Below, piece by piece: positions 42,770-53,142 of a stretch of DNA of 64,000 nucleotides (its first letter is position 1; every line of letters starts with the position of its first letter). The stretch is from contig NMRB01000168.1 in NCBI GenBank assembly GCA_002633025.1, positions 440,398 to 504,397 of the forward strand, in the 5' to 3' direction. The notes beneath the pieces are model-generated. The model was not told the origin of the DNA, did no database searches, and was given only the letters and a program-made list of their open reading frames with translations. Made by a program: the position numbers and the translations under genes. This DNA comes from Notospermus geniculatus. Lineage: Eukaryota > Nemertea > Pilidiophora > Heteronemertea > Lineidae.

Positions 42770-43285
42770 TGACTTTTGATATTAGTTAGGAACTAATTAG
42801 CTGCATTAGCGACCGAGCAGCATTCACTGGATGGCTTAATCTCGTGAGAATGAGAACCCAAAATCTCGTAAATCATAAACATGGCAATATTCACGTTGTT
42901 GCCCAGGGTTGAAGCGATTGATAAATCTTGGGGGTATTACATATGGGGTTGTTTAATAACGTACCGGGTGAGCGTCGCGTTGCTATGGGAATCGGAAGAA
43001 GGGGTGGTAATGATAATTTCATTGGATGATAACAAGAAAATGAGTCTTTATGATATTCATGCCTGGGAGATAAATAAATCATGTAATGAGATTTTGCAAT
43101 TAATTTGTGCTTAAACGTTGTGTGAAAAATACCTTTAATTTAATAATTATCATTAATGTCTCTACAACACTGCCTTCTGATGTCAAAAGAGAGTATGGCC
43201 ACTTCTGCATGCATGGCATCACTATTATGAAAACCTGTTCTTGAGGATAAAGCCATTCAGCCTTTTAGCTCTATGTTAGGTGTTC
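42770..43285. other. unassigned
   Basis: No supported feature. Confidence 0.4.
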
Positions 43286-43286
43286 C

Positions 43287-43500
43287 TAAAGCTGCTTTTC
43301 CAGGAGGCGTGTGCGGAAAAAATCGATCCAACGTATTTCCCTTTAGCTGTTTCCATAACGCCAGTGCGGCTGCGGAGCGGATGACCTCCCGCAAAACTCC
43401 CGCATCTGTGCTCGTTTATTGGAAACACAATGCCTGCACCCACACCCATGCCTGCCACTGCCTCCGCATCCGCACCCGCCTTGTGGAAAAGCAGCTTTAA
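43287..43500. mobile_element. 214-bp MITE, TAAAGCTGCTTTTCC ends
   Basis: Both ends read TAAAGCTGCTTTTCCA (right reversed TTAAAGCTGCTTTTCCAC), then GGCGKGTGCGGA. Related termini at 18769-18881. Confidence 0.7.
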
Positions 43501-43696
43501 TGCAATAAACCCGATCGGGAATTTAAAAGAGCCTGGTTTGTTATAGTTCTTACTTCAGATGGTCGATAGGAACAAACTTTCTTCCAATATTTTTCAATCA
43601 GTTGCATAGGATGCAAGAAAATGTTGACAGACGGCGCCGTCTGCTGGACTCGCGGGTGGATGAGTTAACCCTTTAAATCACACATTGTAGTGCACT

Positions 43697-43758
43697 GCAT
43701 TGCAGGGTGTCTATAGTCTTAAATTTGGTGCTCCACAGCTGTAGACACCCTGGCATTG
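43697..43758. mobile_element. 50-bp micro-element with exact 6-bp TSD
   Basis: Element 43703-43752 is almost only its ends: CAGGGTGTCTATAG and (reversed) CAGGGTGTCTACAG. GCATTG flanks directly on both sides (43697-43702, 43753-43758). Confidence 0.75.
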
Positions 43759-44069
43759 GTCGTTGCCTAGAGATATAATTTACCGTTCTTGCTCACGCCG
43801 TGGAGGAGGCGATCATTGTTGTCCAATTATCCGTCTCCATCATCCCCCGAACCTATAATGGATAGCTTTATCTGATGATCCTATAAAACTCTCTCGTTAA
43901 CAATCAACACACACCTGTCCGGCAGGACTTGTCGCAAAGGAGAAGCCATGCGACTTGATCCAAGTGGACATCTACAGGGTGTTCTTGAAGAAAAAATTAT
44001 CCCCAAAAGAATGGTTGTGCTCTTGTTCACCCATTGGAAAGGAGAGACTATAAAGTCAGCAGCACATGA

Positions 44070-44485
44070 GGCAATAATCGCCAGCCACAATAGACTTGGC
44101 GATATTGGTTTTGGTATTGTCTATAATGGTGCATCACTGGCAAGAGGATTCCACGCATTGCTGTCCAGTCCGGTTTTGGTATTGTTTGGTATTGGGCGGT
44201 CATTGCTGGTGAGAAGATTCCAATGACAGGCGCGGGTCCTCCAAGGGGGGGCACACCCGGACCTTGCCCCTCTATTTTGTGGAAAACCTTTAAAATTGAA
44301 CGGGAAATTTCGAAATTTTGAAAAGATGTTAAAATTTGACCGAGGTTTTCCACGATGTGCGCTGGCTGTGCCCCCTCTTTCCCATGATTCTGGTTCCGCC
44401 CCTGACTCATCGCTGTCCACACCTGGCGTCAACAGCCGATTTTGCTCGCTGGCGAACAGATTTCTTGCGATATTGCCCGGTGTGT
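44070..44485 (-). mobile_element. MITE related to 56840-57063, split by 178-bp element
   Basis: Reversed right end GGGCAATATCGCAAGAAATC then GCGAGCAAAATCGGCTGTTG matches 56850-56900. The left half GGCAATAATCGCCAG and GGTTTTGGTATTGT match its other half. The hAT-like element 44227-44404 lies between. Confidence 0.6.
44227..44404. mobile_element. 178-bp hAT-like element, nested
   Basis: CAGGCGCGGGTCCTCCAAGG left, CAGGGGCGGAACCAGAATCA reversed right; same length as 7776-7953 and similar right half (TGCCCCCTCTTTYC). No clean TSD seen. Confidence 0.6.
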
Positions 44486-44489
44486 TGCT

Positions 44490-45040
44490 GACTGAAATAA
44501 AAATGGACCTGTTCGACTGAAACTGAAATATTTTATGGCAAATGATGGATGGTGATCGTCTCAGCATCTTCTATGAACCTAATCACGAGCCAATGTTGTT
44601 TGCTGACCGCTGGCCTCTCTTTTGTGGTCGTGGTCAAGATTCTGAAACTGACAAGACAAAGCTTTACTGGTGTCTCAAGTCGGTGTTGACCGCAACGTCA
44701 GTGGATGCTGCACCTTGGGGCGGACTATCGTGATTTTCAATCAATCACGAAGCCGGTGTATTGTGTTGAGAAGATTCCTTGGCTAGATTGAGATGATGGA
44801 TGGCCGACGGTATTATCAATCGTTCTTAGAGGAGTGAGAATTCTTGACAGTTTTGTTGGGACTTGTTGGTTCAGTTCTTTGAGGAGGTTAGAGGTGGTGT
44901 CGGGACCAGATGGTGCGAAATGAAGAAAATTTTGTTCTTTACGCTGCAGCTGATAGTTTACATGAGAATTAAAGTGTGATTGATTTGTCTGAAAGGCACA
45001 ATGGAATTTAAAAAAAAGATTAAGGCCCCTATTCTACATG
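44490..45040. other. unassigned
   Basis: No supported feature. Confidence 0.4.
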
Positions 45041-45041
45041 A

Positions 45042-45264
45042 GGGCCGTATTCTAGAAGCTTCCTTAACTCTAAAGTTTACCTTTAGGTATTGTTTCCAGG
45101 GCAGAATACAAAAGGTTAAAGTTGCCCTTAAAGTTAAGGAGGCTTCTAGAATACGGGCCGTAGAAGCCTCTTTAATTCCCAGGTCCACTTAAGCTTTTGT
45201 ATTGTATCCCGCAAACAATAGCTTGGTAAACCTTAGAGTTAAGTAAGCTTCTAGAATACAACCC
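45042..45264. mobile_element. GGGCCGTATTCTAGAAGC MITE plus partial second copy
   Basis: 45042-45159 is a complete inverted-repeat unit (GGGCCGTATTCTAGAAGCTT both ends). It is followed by a second half-unit that ends AAGCTTCTAGAATACAACCC, giving three termini. Confidence 0.7.
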
Positions 45265-45335
45265 AAAATACTGAGTTGGGGTGAACAACAACCAATACAA
45301 CATTACTGGCTCCGAAGATATTTTGCGTGAATAAA

Positions 45336-45415
45336 ATGTACAGCGGGAGAAACTGGAGTGTCAGTGGGCACCTCCAGTGTTGAAGAGTTGCCTGTGTGTC
45401 TCAAGAATGTATGAC
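45336..45415 (-). repeat. SINE family B tail fragment
   Basis: AATGTACAGCGGGAGAAACT then GGAGTG..GAAGAGTTGCC matches the family B 3' half. Confidence 0.5.
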
Positions 45416-45419
45416 TTCA

Positions 45420-46540
45420 TATTAACGGGGGCTTTTAATCGCCTGAAGCCAGTGACAGACTAGTGCGTACGCGACGGATCGTGCAGGCGTTCTGCCAATC
45501 AGATTCTTCGGTTGGTGTTTCGGTCCGTGTTACCGCCTCCCTGATTGGTTGAATGCTTTCCCGACGCGTTGCTTGCACGCCAGTCTGTCGCCGCCTTAAG
45601 CCTAGTAGCAGGAGTATTAAGCCAACCCAGACAAAGATGAGAGAGGACTCCTCAAAAAAGAAATGGCAGATGGTGTTGTTGGCGGAATCGAAGGGGGGTG
45701 GGCGTGCGTGGGGTGTTACCACGCTGAGCACTTTATACAAAACTAGAGATACTGCTCATTATCCCAAAGGCAAAGTGGTTATATTTATATCAATGCATAG
45801 ATTATGGAAGTTCCTTATGCATGTTTTTCATGCAACTCCCATAAAGTTCACTGTTGGTGATGTTGAATGTTGCTTTTAAGTGCAGATGAAGCAATTGTTG
45901 CAAATTTGCTAGAAATCGAGGATCATTTTGCTGCGGCAAAATAAGTTGAAGATTACACCTACACATCTAGGCCTCTCTAAGCTGAGCAGAATAATGCGCA
46001 ATATGTTGGCATTTCCAGCCCAGTGTGTGGGTTGTCTCTGCGGTAAATAGCCACAATTCTGGCAAATCATTTCCGACGACAACATCTCACCTTTGATAAA
46101 GCTATTAAAGGCAGATAGCTTTGCCAGGAGGACACCTCGCTATAGTGGACACAAGTTCAGTCACAAATTGGTCCTGTCCATTTTGACACCTGTACAGGCC
46201 ATCTCTCCATTCTGACCCAATCCAACAAAAGTAGGTGCAAGTTGCAGGTGATCATCAGTTTCCTCAACTGTTAGCAAGGTTAAGATCTGCTTCTACTCCC
46301 ACTCCCACTCCGACTCCGAGGTGCTAAAATTCGAATTTTCAAGTTGGAGATAAATTTACCACCTACTGTAGGCGGGTTCTATTCGTTCTCCTGAATGAGT
46401 AAACACCATTGCTTCGGAAAACCCTGTTGTATTTGATGACGTAGTTCCCCAAAAAGGAATCTTCTGGAGTCGGAAGTCGAGCCTCGGAACGTTTATCTGA
46501 ACCTCCCTATTATCACTGCTGTCCACAACTCTTGTCAACC
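45420..46540. other. unassigned, with GGACACC fragment near 46117-46200
   Basis: AGGACACCTCGCTATAGTGGACAC-like words match the family at 59932 in part. Otherwise nothing supported. Confidence 0.35.
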
Positions 46541-46581
46541 CTCAGTTGCAAAGGAATAGAGAGGTTCCTTGCAGTGTTGTG

Positions 46582-46780
46582 TCTTTTAGGAAGACTCCTC
46601 TGTCAGGGCACACGTCTTTTAGGAAGACTCCTCTGTTAGGGCACACGTCTTTTAGGAAGACTCCTCTGTCAGGGCACACGTCTTTTAGGAAGACTCCTCT
46701 GTCAGGGCACACGTCTTTTAGGAAGACTCCTCTGTTTGGGCGCACGTCTTTTAGGAAGACTTTTCTGTCAGGACACCATT
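46582..46780. repeat. 33-bp tandem repeat, six units
   Basis: Units start at 46582, 46615, 46648, 46681, 46714 and 46747 with the core TCTTTTAGGAAGACTCCTCT. Being a multiple of three, the array keeps frames open on both strands, which explains the 110- and 139-codon frames there. Confidence 0.9.
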
Positions 46781-46829
46781 TGGCGGAGTGTGCCTTAATA
46801 AAGAGGTTCCATTGCATCGGTGTGAGATT

Positions 46830-47765
46830 TCTGTTTGCAAGCTGTGCTGGGGTGACAAAGCTCTGCTGCATAAACTGAAACTCGCAAATTGGCCAAATTT
46901 CCCCATTAAGCAAAAACGCCTGTCTGTTGAACCCAGACATTTCAGCCCCTACCCTCACCAATGTAGAGAGCGTGCTGAGGTCTTTGATCCGGGATCATAC
47001 CTCGTGACATTTTGCGAAGAATATACAACCTGCTTTATTGGCATTGTTGGATCATCTGGATGTTCGATTGGAGTTGTATGGACAGGATGCCATGAGATGT
47101 AATAGGGAAATAGGTTTCATCAAAGTTATACCACTCCGACAAATGATGACCTGATCATGCCAGTGGCACTCCTAGTGATGTTGCTGTCATTAATTTGCAT
47201 GAATTCGTTTGCAATAGAAGTGTAGTGAAGTGAATTGAGTGAAGGAATTAATCCAATCAAGAAATGAAGTGCCCAACCTGTCACTCCTTGAACTTTGAAG
47301 ATGGCAGCCATGGCAGCCATCTTGAATTTCATTTCGGACAATAACTTGAGAACCACTGGGGGAATTGATTTGAAATTTCTGTGGTAGGTCTTTGTTGGAC
47401 AGAGGAAGATGCCTATTGATAACTAGGGCCAATATTCCACCACCATGTGGGAGTATTTGTTCCTACTGAAGAAGTATCTTCAGGTAAAGCCAAAATGAAA
47501 AATGACCAAGTTCAACATGAACCGTATGGTATGGAAATAACCTGGCGCTCTACCATGCACAATGCCTTCCTTTGGAACCGAGTCTCAAACCGTTTAAAAT
47601 AGTCACATATTCCGAAATTAGGTTGACATTTCTCCTACAAGTTTCATATATCCTGCCTACTTGAAATAGTCGGCCTATGCTTTGACTAATGGTTTCATGA
47701 TGGCCATAAATCGTCAAGTCGAAAATGTGATTTGTGAAAAAATCACTGTGTTTCACAAGCCAACC
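46830..47765. other. unassigned
   Basis: Contains AAGATGGCAGCCATGGCAGC..CATCTT (47297-47322), a quasi-palindrome with two YY1-like words. No gene supported. Confidence 0.35.
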
Positions 47766-47770
47766 ACCAA

Positions 47771-48088
47771 ATGCTGATAATGGACCGTGATTATTATCGC
47801 GAGATGGTTATGGTGGTAACATTACGGTGTGCCGATCCGCGGCAGCGATATTCCGCGACATGGGTCTGCCGTAATGGATGTAAACATGAAATATTCACCG
47901 TATTGCCATATCAACCTTATGCACAATTTAACAGATATGAATTCAAAACTCTACGAGATTTTTACCAATGCATCCGATTTTCCACTAAGGTAGCTGTATT
48001 TGACGATGCGGAAAAATGGTTCATTGTGTTCTTGGATGCATTACCTAGAGTAACGATACATTGGTTAATTAATGTGGGACACTATTAA
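47771..48088 (+). CDS. unclassified 105-codon frame
   Basis: The frame begins MLIMDRDYYREMVMVVTLRC and is aromatic- and charge-rich throughout, with few low-complexity runs (e.g. WVCRNGCKHEIFTV, KWFIVFLDALPRVTIHW), closing with TAA at 48086-48088. It is not part of any repeat that I can see and base use changes at its borders. I recognise no family; a Cys-x3-Cys-x-His cluster (CRNGCKH) is the only notable motif. No promoter, splice site or poly(A) signal is tied to it. Could be a small orphan gene, a captured fragment or chance. Confidence 0.2.
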   Translation: MLIMDRDYYREMVMVVTLRCADPRQRYSATWVCRNGCKHEIFTVLPYQPYAQFNRYEFKTLRDFYQCIRFSTKVAVFDDAEKWFIVFLDALPRVTIHWLINVGHY

Positions 48089-48204
48089 ATATGGAGTTTA
48101 AGTTGGTACGTATGGGCGGCTGATCACCCTTGATTTTAGATCGGTTCCCGTTCTCACCGCTAGGACTGAACACTGAGATCGTTAGTGCGCCTGCCGTCCA
48201 TCTC

Positions 48205-48366
48205 AATGGAGACCCTAGCCGACTGCCTCAATAGGTGTCACTAGTGGTTAAAACTATTGAAATGAAACTGACATCCCGGTCCTGATCAATTTCCCTCACA
48301 AAAGGCGTCCGTTGTATAGGACCTGGTTTCGGTGTGCTGTCCTCTATCGTAGCTAGGGTCCCCATT
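48205..48366. mobile_element. 162-bp MITE (AATGGGGACCCTAGC), copy 2
   Basis: AATGGAGACCCTAGC left, GCTAGGGTCCCCATT right; collinear with 37019-37179. Confidence 0.8.
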
Positions 48367-48369
48367 AGG

Positions 48370-49123
48370 CCTATCACGTGGTGGGCTAATAAAGAACGTT
48401 GATTTGCCGTTGTCTTTTTCAACGGAAGAGCAATGAACGATTCTTCAACCAATCGACGTTTTCGTTTCATTGGCTGCATGCATATAGTCCTGCATATAGT
48501 CCTAGCGGTGAAATTGAGAACCAATCAAACTTGATTACTAAACTGTGGACTAACACTGTCCATACACTGTTTTGTGCATACACCGCATGGAAGACCCAAC
48601 GTTTTTCAGCCTTCAGACATCTCAACTCAAAAATAGCAGTCCTGACCAGGAACACATTCAAGGAGTATAAGCTCCTTTGCCTTTGAGTGACAACCTCACC
48701 GCCGCTTTGGTAACTTTGTCAAGTATTCCTTACAGACACACCACGACGTCACTTGCTCCTCTCTAGTGCAGAAGCTGTTCGCTTTTAGTGAAAGTGAAAG
48801 TAGTTTCTCATTGATGAACAGAGAACACCTACAGCCCTTTGAGGAAGCATGGAAACAATATAGTCACGTTAAAATCCGCGTGATTTTCTCCAGGACGAGA
48901 TGACGACTGATAATGAAAAAGACATCGGTAATAACTCCGTGTAGGCAGCAAGAAAATGTTCGCTTGCAGCATTGACTGCATCGTGAACTGGCAGCTCTTT
49001 TGTCCGGGTCTGAAGAATGTTCATGCTTGCGGTTAATGCAAACTCGCTGGTTTTTCCCCCTCGCGCAGGCGGCTTATTCATTCTGCGGTTTTCTGCAGTC
49101 AGCTAATTACTCTAAAGTATCAA
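48370..49123. other. unassigned
   Basis: ATTGG/CCAAT words cluster at 48449-48525. No other evidence. Confidence 0.35.
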
Positions 49124-49750
49124 ATGGAAGAAGCCACCCTAGTCCTCCGGAGAACCTCCTCATACTTTAATAGCTCACATTTGCTTACATTTTCCCCGAT
49201 GTCAGGAGATTTTCTTTACAAAACAGGAACGTCGTGTGCACAGAACATCATTCATCCACACGGGAGACTATCTCCCAGGATTTTTTCCCTGGAGAAAGTT
49301 TGGTACACGTTCTCTCCTGAAAAAAATTGCTTCTTGGATGGAACATGTGTCTTCTTTCAACTAGCTTGCCAAAGAGGTTGCGATTTCTTGCAACTGAACA
49401 ACTGGAGGACTTTGTTGTACTCTGTATTTTGTTGTATCTGGCTCCGCCGAGTCGGACTTCTTTCTCCATCATCTATGTTTCCTGTAGCGCAGCTAAACAA
49501 ATGGCAAACAGTTTTACTGTTCCTGGAACATTTGATGAGCCGGGGGTTAAATACTAGTAGTATTATAACAGCCGAACCATCTATGTTTCAACGTTCTCTA
49601 AAGTTATGCGAACAAAATGCTGCTTTACCCTCTCGAGAGTTTTTCAGAACAACGCCCACCTTGCGGGATAATCCGAGTTTAAGCAACTCTATTCTTCATG
49701 GCAGGAGAATGTGTTGTATTAGGAATGAAGGAATGAAGTACACTTATTGA
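49124..49750 (+). CDS. unclassified 208-codon frame (longest gap-free)
   Basis: The longest uninterrupted frame outside N runs begins MEEATLVLRRTSSYFNSSHL. It is rich in Ser, Leu, Phe and Cys with hydrophobic stretches (LLYSVFCCIWL near residue 100) but no recognisable domain, signal peptide or repeat. The start has A at -3. A frame of this size is only mildly unexpected in 64 kb of such composition, so length is weak evidence. Codon use is AT-leaning like the surroundings. It could be a lineage-specific gene or chance. Confidence 0.18.
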   Translation: MEEATLVLRRTSSYFNSSHLLTFSPMSGDFLYKTGTSCAQNIIHPHGRLSPRIFSLEKVWYTFSPEKNCFLDGTCVFFQLACQRGCDFLQLNNWRTLLYSVFCCIWLRRVGLLSPSSMFPVAQLNKWQTVLLFLEHLMSRGLNTSSIITAEPSMFQRSLKLCEQNAALPSREFFRTTPTLRDNPSLSNSILHGRRMCCIRNEGMKYTY

Positions 49751-50250
49751 ATGTATCGTTGGCAAACTTCTCTACGATTCGGCAAAAAACTTCTTTTTCT
49801 AAACCTGGGTAGTAGAGTCGAAAATGGATAAAGTTGACGCCTTTTACGTTGGTTTGTTTGTAAAGATCTGCATATACAATGTATTTTCCATCCTAGGGCT
49901 AGGCTTTGCCTTTTTCCAGCATCAGATGCCTCAAAATCTAACTCCCGGCTTACCGTGTGATGCACATTTCCCTTTGATAATTCTGCCTTGCAGGTAACTT
50001 TGGCCAGTTTGATGTGAACAATCCTCTTTAGTTTCTGTTAGGTTCAAGCAGATTATGATCCAGGACATGAAGTCATCATTTCAGCTCAGTACAGATCATT
50101 TCAATCCTGACAGAAGCAATAGAACTTGGTATTTGTGCACGAGACACGGCGAAAAAGTCTCTGTTGTGTAATGAACTTTCTGAAAGTGTCCGAACATCAG
50201 CTCTGTTGTACAAGTTATTATCCGTTGTCATCAGCCTTTGGCGTGTCCTC
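49751..50250. other. unassigned
   Basis: No supported feature. Confidence 0.4.
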
Positions 50251-50259
50251 TTGAAGTTC

Positions 50260-50460
50260 TTTACGTGACGTCACATTCCATGACGACACGATGTCGTCAA
50301 AATGTCAAGCGACGTCACGGCATGAACACAGCGTCAACACACAGATCCTGACGTCAAAATGCCATGGCGTGATAGTTTTGACGTCGTCGCCGCCATTTGA
50401 CGGCCAACATGGCTGATTGGTTGCAGTCACGTGACCGTTCCTACGTCAGTGAAGCACCTC
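50260..50460. promoter_or_regulatory. CpG/CRE-rich promoter-like stretch
   Basis: Within 200 bp: TGACGTCA at 50266-50273 and 50349-50356, a CGACGTCA-type site near 50310, a YY1-like GCCGCCATTTG (50389), an inverted CCAAT box GATTGG (50415-50420) and an E-box TCACGTGA (50427-50434). This set is typical of TATA-less invertebrate and vertebrate promoters. No TATA box. Both flanking frames (50631 + and 50642 -) are unproven, so direction is unknown. The word clustering could instead come from a CRE-rich MITE. Confidence 0.35.
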
Positions 50461-50641
50461 TGTATCCCCGGCTGGGGAAGTTAGGTGTCTGGACAAGAAT
50501 CCCTGAAGTATAGGTGGCCATGCAGGCACGTGAGAGGGTAATGAGGTCTTAAGAAATTAGCCCCTGCCCCTAACTGCCATTTTATGTCCAGCGCAACCCA
50601 ACCCCTTCAACTGTTACATAAACCTTCACAATGGTGCTTTT

Positions 50642-51058
50642 TCACCTTCTGCTTTCAGCATCATCATCGGCTCTTCTACACCTAATTTTAACCTCATCAA
50701 AACCACTCCAGCGAGCAGGAAGAATAAGACTGGTGGACATCTGTAGTCGTTTACAGATGATGAATAGGTTTTTTATGGACTCGGACTGTGGGCACTCTGA
50801 TAAATCGGTTTTTAAGAGTCCTGCTTGAGACTCGATGGTCTTTTTTGACAATGGGTAAATGGATAGGGTTGAATTTTCTTTAAAGTTGAAAGATGAAACC
50901 CTTTTATTGGAACCGAGGGTCCTGAACCCTTCAGATGCCTTTAAAGAAGGCTGCATGGTGAAAAAGGGTGCATTGTGAGCAGAACTTTTACACTTAGGGT
51001 TGTCTGTCGTGGTCAAGCAACATTTCAACATTCTGACCTCATTCAAGTTTCCTGGCAA
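50642..51058 (-). CDS. unclassified 138-codon frame
   Basis: Minus frame starting MPGNLNEVRMLKCC, with mixed polar composition and a basic/acidic end (RCRRADDDAESRR). No domain recognised. Lies 180 bp from the promoter-like stretch but runs toward it, so that stretch cannot serve as its promoter. A short plus-strand frame (50631-50828, MVLFHLLLSASSSALL) with good start context overlaps it. Confidence 0.13.
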   Translation of the reverse strand: MPGNLNEVRMLKCCLTTTDNPKCKSSAHNAPFFTMQPSLKASEGFRTLGSNKRVSSFNFKENSTLSIYPLSKKTIESQAGLLKTDLSECPQSESIKNLFIICKRLQMSTSLILPARWSGFDEVKIRCRRADDDAESRR

Positions 51059-51059
51059 G

Positions 51060-52870
51060 ATTGATACCTTATCTGTAAGAGTTTTTCCCCAGATATTCGC
51101 TGCAGTTAGGGTCCAATAAAGTCACCAAAACAATCCTTCTGTGACGGTTTCTTCAAGAAAGTGATGACGATTATTTGTTTTTTTGTGGTGGCCCTCGGTC
51201 TATCTTCCATGACACTCGGCTCAGCGACCCCACGAAAGATTGTCTTCAAGGCTCATCATGATAATTGGCTTCTCATGAAATTTTTTTTTTTTTTTTTGAG
51301 GATAACTTTGGTGATCATCTGCGTGTGTGCTTGTGTCATTATAACAAATCATGTGTAGGCCTACAGCACATGCTGCTGGAATAAACATGAGAGTTTCTAA
51401 TACTTACCTCACGAATAAAAAGCAGTCGAGAGTCATTGCTTTGATGACTTATTCGTTTTCCAAACTGTCTCATCAATGATTGCCAACTCATACAGCCCAG
51501 GGGATATCAAATTTCAGATTTGGGATAATTGGGAAAGAAAATGATAATTTGTATGTAAACTAGGCCAACTTTCTTCTTGATCCTGATGTTTCCATGTTGG
51601 ATCTTTTGCCCTGCATTCATAAATAAAGTCGCTTGCCCACATATTGTCAGTTAATCACTAAACTGAACAGATGTGTCGGGAGAACACCAGGAAGCCAACC
51701 TTGCCCAAACCCACCACCACCCCTGCCAGCCCACCTCACAAACAGTCAAACGGGGCAAAAATAATTTGGCTAATTTCCGGATGCTCGCAAGTGTCATAGG
51801 GGATAAATTCTCTCCCTCGCCACAGGTCGCCCTGATTCCTTCCGTTCGCCACATGGATGGCTTTCTTCGTGAACAGTTGGAGGAGTCTGGTCATAAAGAC
51901 GACGCCTAAATTTAGGCAGTTAATTGTAGCGTCAGTTTGATGAGAATCAGGGCCCACTGGTTTTTCCAGTTCACGTAGCATTCCGTTCAAATGTCCATAC
52001 GGATTGAGCTGGACTTCATCAGTGGACAATAAACGTCCTTTTGGAATGGAGGCCCATCTGTTCTGAATGCGAGGCTGGGTGAGATTCTCGAGCTGGTTTG
52101 GAAGGAACTTCAGGAGTGCTGGGTATGTGACAGCATAAATATATTATATTTATGGTGACAGGCATTCTCTGCCTTCTGGTCTTGGCCTACAGTGTGCTAC
52201 AGTATATAGGCTGTATTCATTTTAGAAACCAGTTGGTATTTGTCGAAAATATGTGGTTTGAAAGAACCTTTGAAAAGAGTAAGAAAGTGTCCCCTCCCCC
52301 GCCAGAACACAAAGCTTTTTAAAAAAAACAGCTTTTATGTTGCTGCTTCCCAAATTTGGTGTGAAAGGACCTTCGAAGCAAGAAAATTGCCTGTCATCTT
52401 GTATATGGGCTTGCTTGGCCCTTTGTCCTTACCGTTCGGTTCATCACGGCTTTGACGACACCATCATCTGACCTATGGTTTGATCAATAAAGAGGTAGCG
52501 AGAAAAAAGTGTGATGGGTCAATTTCAGGTGCTCGTATGTCCTTCAGGAATTGATTCATCAGCGTGTGTTGATGTTTGTGTGTGTCGTCTAAGGTGTCTT
52601 GGGCAAGCCAGGATGGTATTGGTCGCCTCTCAATATTTCATCGGCCAGTCTTTTATTTGATCTGAGACAAGGTGAAGGAGAAGTGATAAAGACGTGACCC
52701 TGATTACAGGTCAAATGAGGCTCTTGTCATCTCCTCAGAAATGGCTCGGATGATTTGTTTGCTTTCTGAGTTCCATGTATTTCTTCGGTCAGTTCGGTCA
52801 TCTTCGTGTGGTTTTTCAGTAGGATGGACGAAGAAGAGGTACACGGGTCGGAGACATATCCCCGTATCAA
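51060..52870. other. unassigned
   Basis: At 51161 a frame opens with a signal-peptide-like MMTIICFFVVALGLSSMTLG but runs into a T-tract (51281-51297). Near 52240-52400 two similar words (GAAAGAACCTTTGAA, GAAAGGACCTTCGAA) recur. No gene supported. Confidence 0.3.
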
Positions 52871-52876
52871 GGAGCC

Positions 52877-53142
52877 TGATAGTCTGGTGGTTAGCAAGCA
52901 GCAGAGGTCCCGGATTCGAACCCAGCCTAGGCCATTAGGGATTAATCATCCCTGGCTGTTCATGTACATCACATGGACAGTAAGTCGTGGTGCCTTGTAC
53001 CTTGTGCCTTTGCAAGGGCAAGTAAAAGACTCCAGCCAAGTGAGGAACATGAGTAGCTTGAGATCGCCTCGTCGTACGTACTAGCGCCAATAATGGTTTC
53101 GCTTCTGCCCTCACTGATGGAAAAAACCAATACAATACAATA
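52877..53142 (+). repeat. tRNA-derived SINE (fourth family) with AATAC tail
   Basis: GATAGTCTGGTGGTTAGCAA (A-box region), CCCGGATTCGAACCCAG (B box), a CATGTACATCACATGGAC body and the tail CCAATACAATACAATAA. Confidence 0.65.

Noticed and set aside
44121-44567. 148-codon minus frame
   Set aside because: Crosses the junctions of two nested elements.
46542-46961. 139-codon minus frame with repeated GVFLKDVCPDR
   Set aside because: Translation of the 33-bp tandem array; the array matches a dispersed noncoding repeat.
51161-51358. secreted small protein with signal-like N-terminus
   Set aside because: Hydrophobic start looks real but the frame then encodes a T-tract Phe run; no donor or conservation can be shown.
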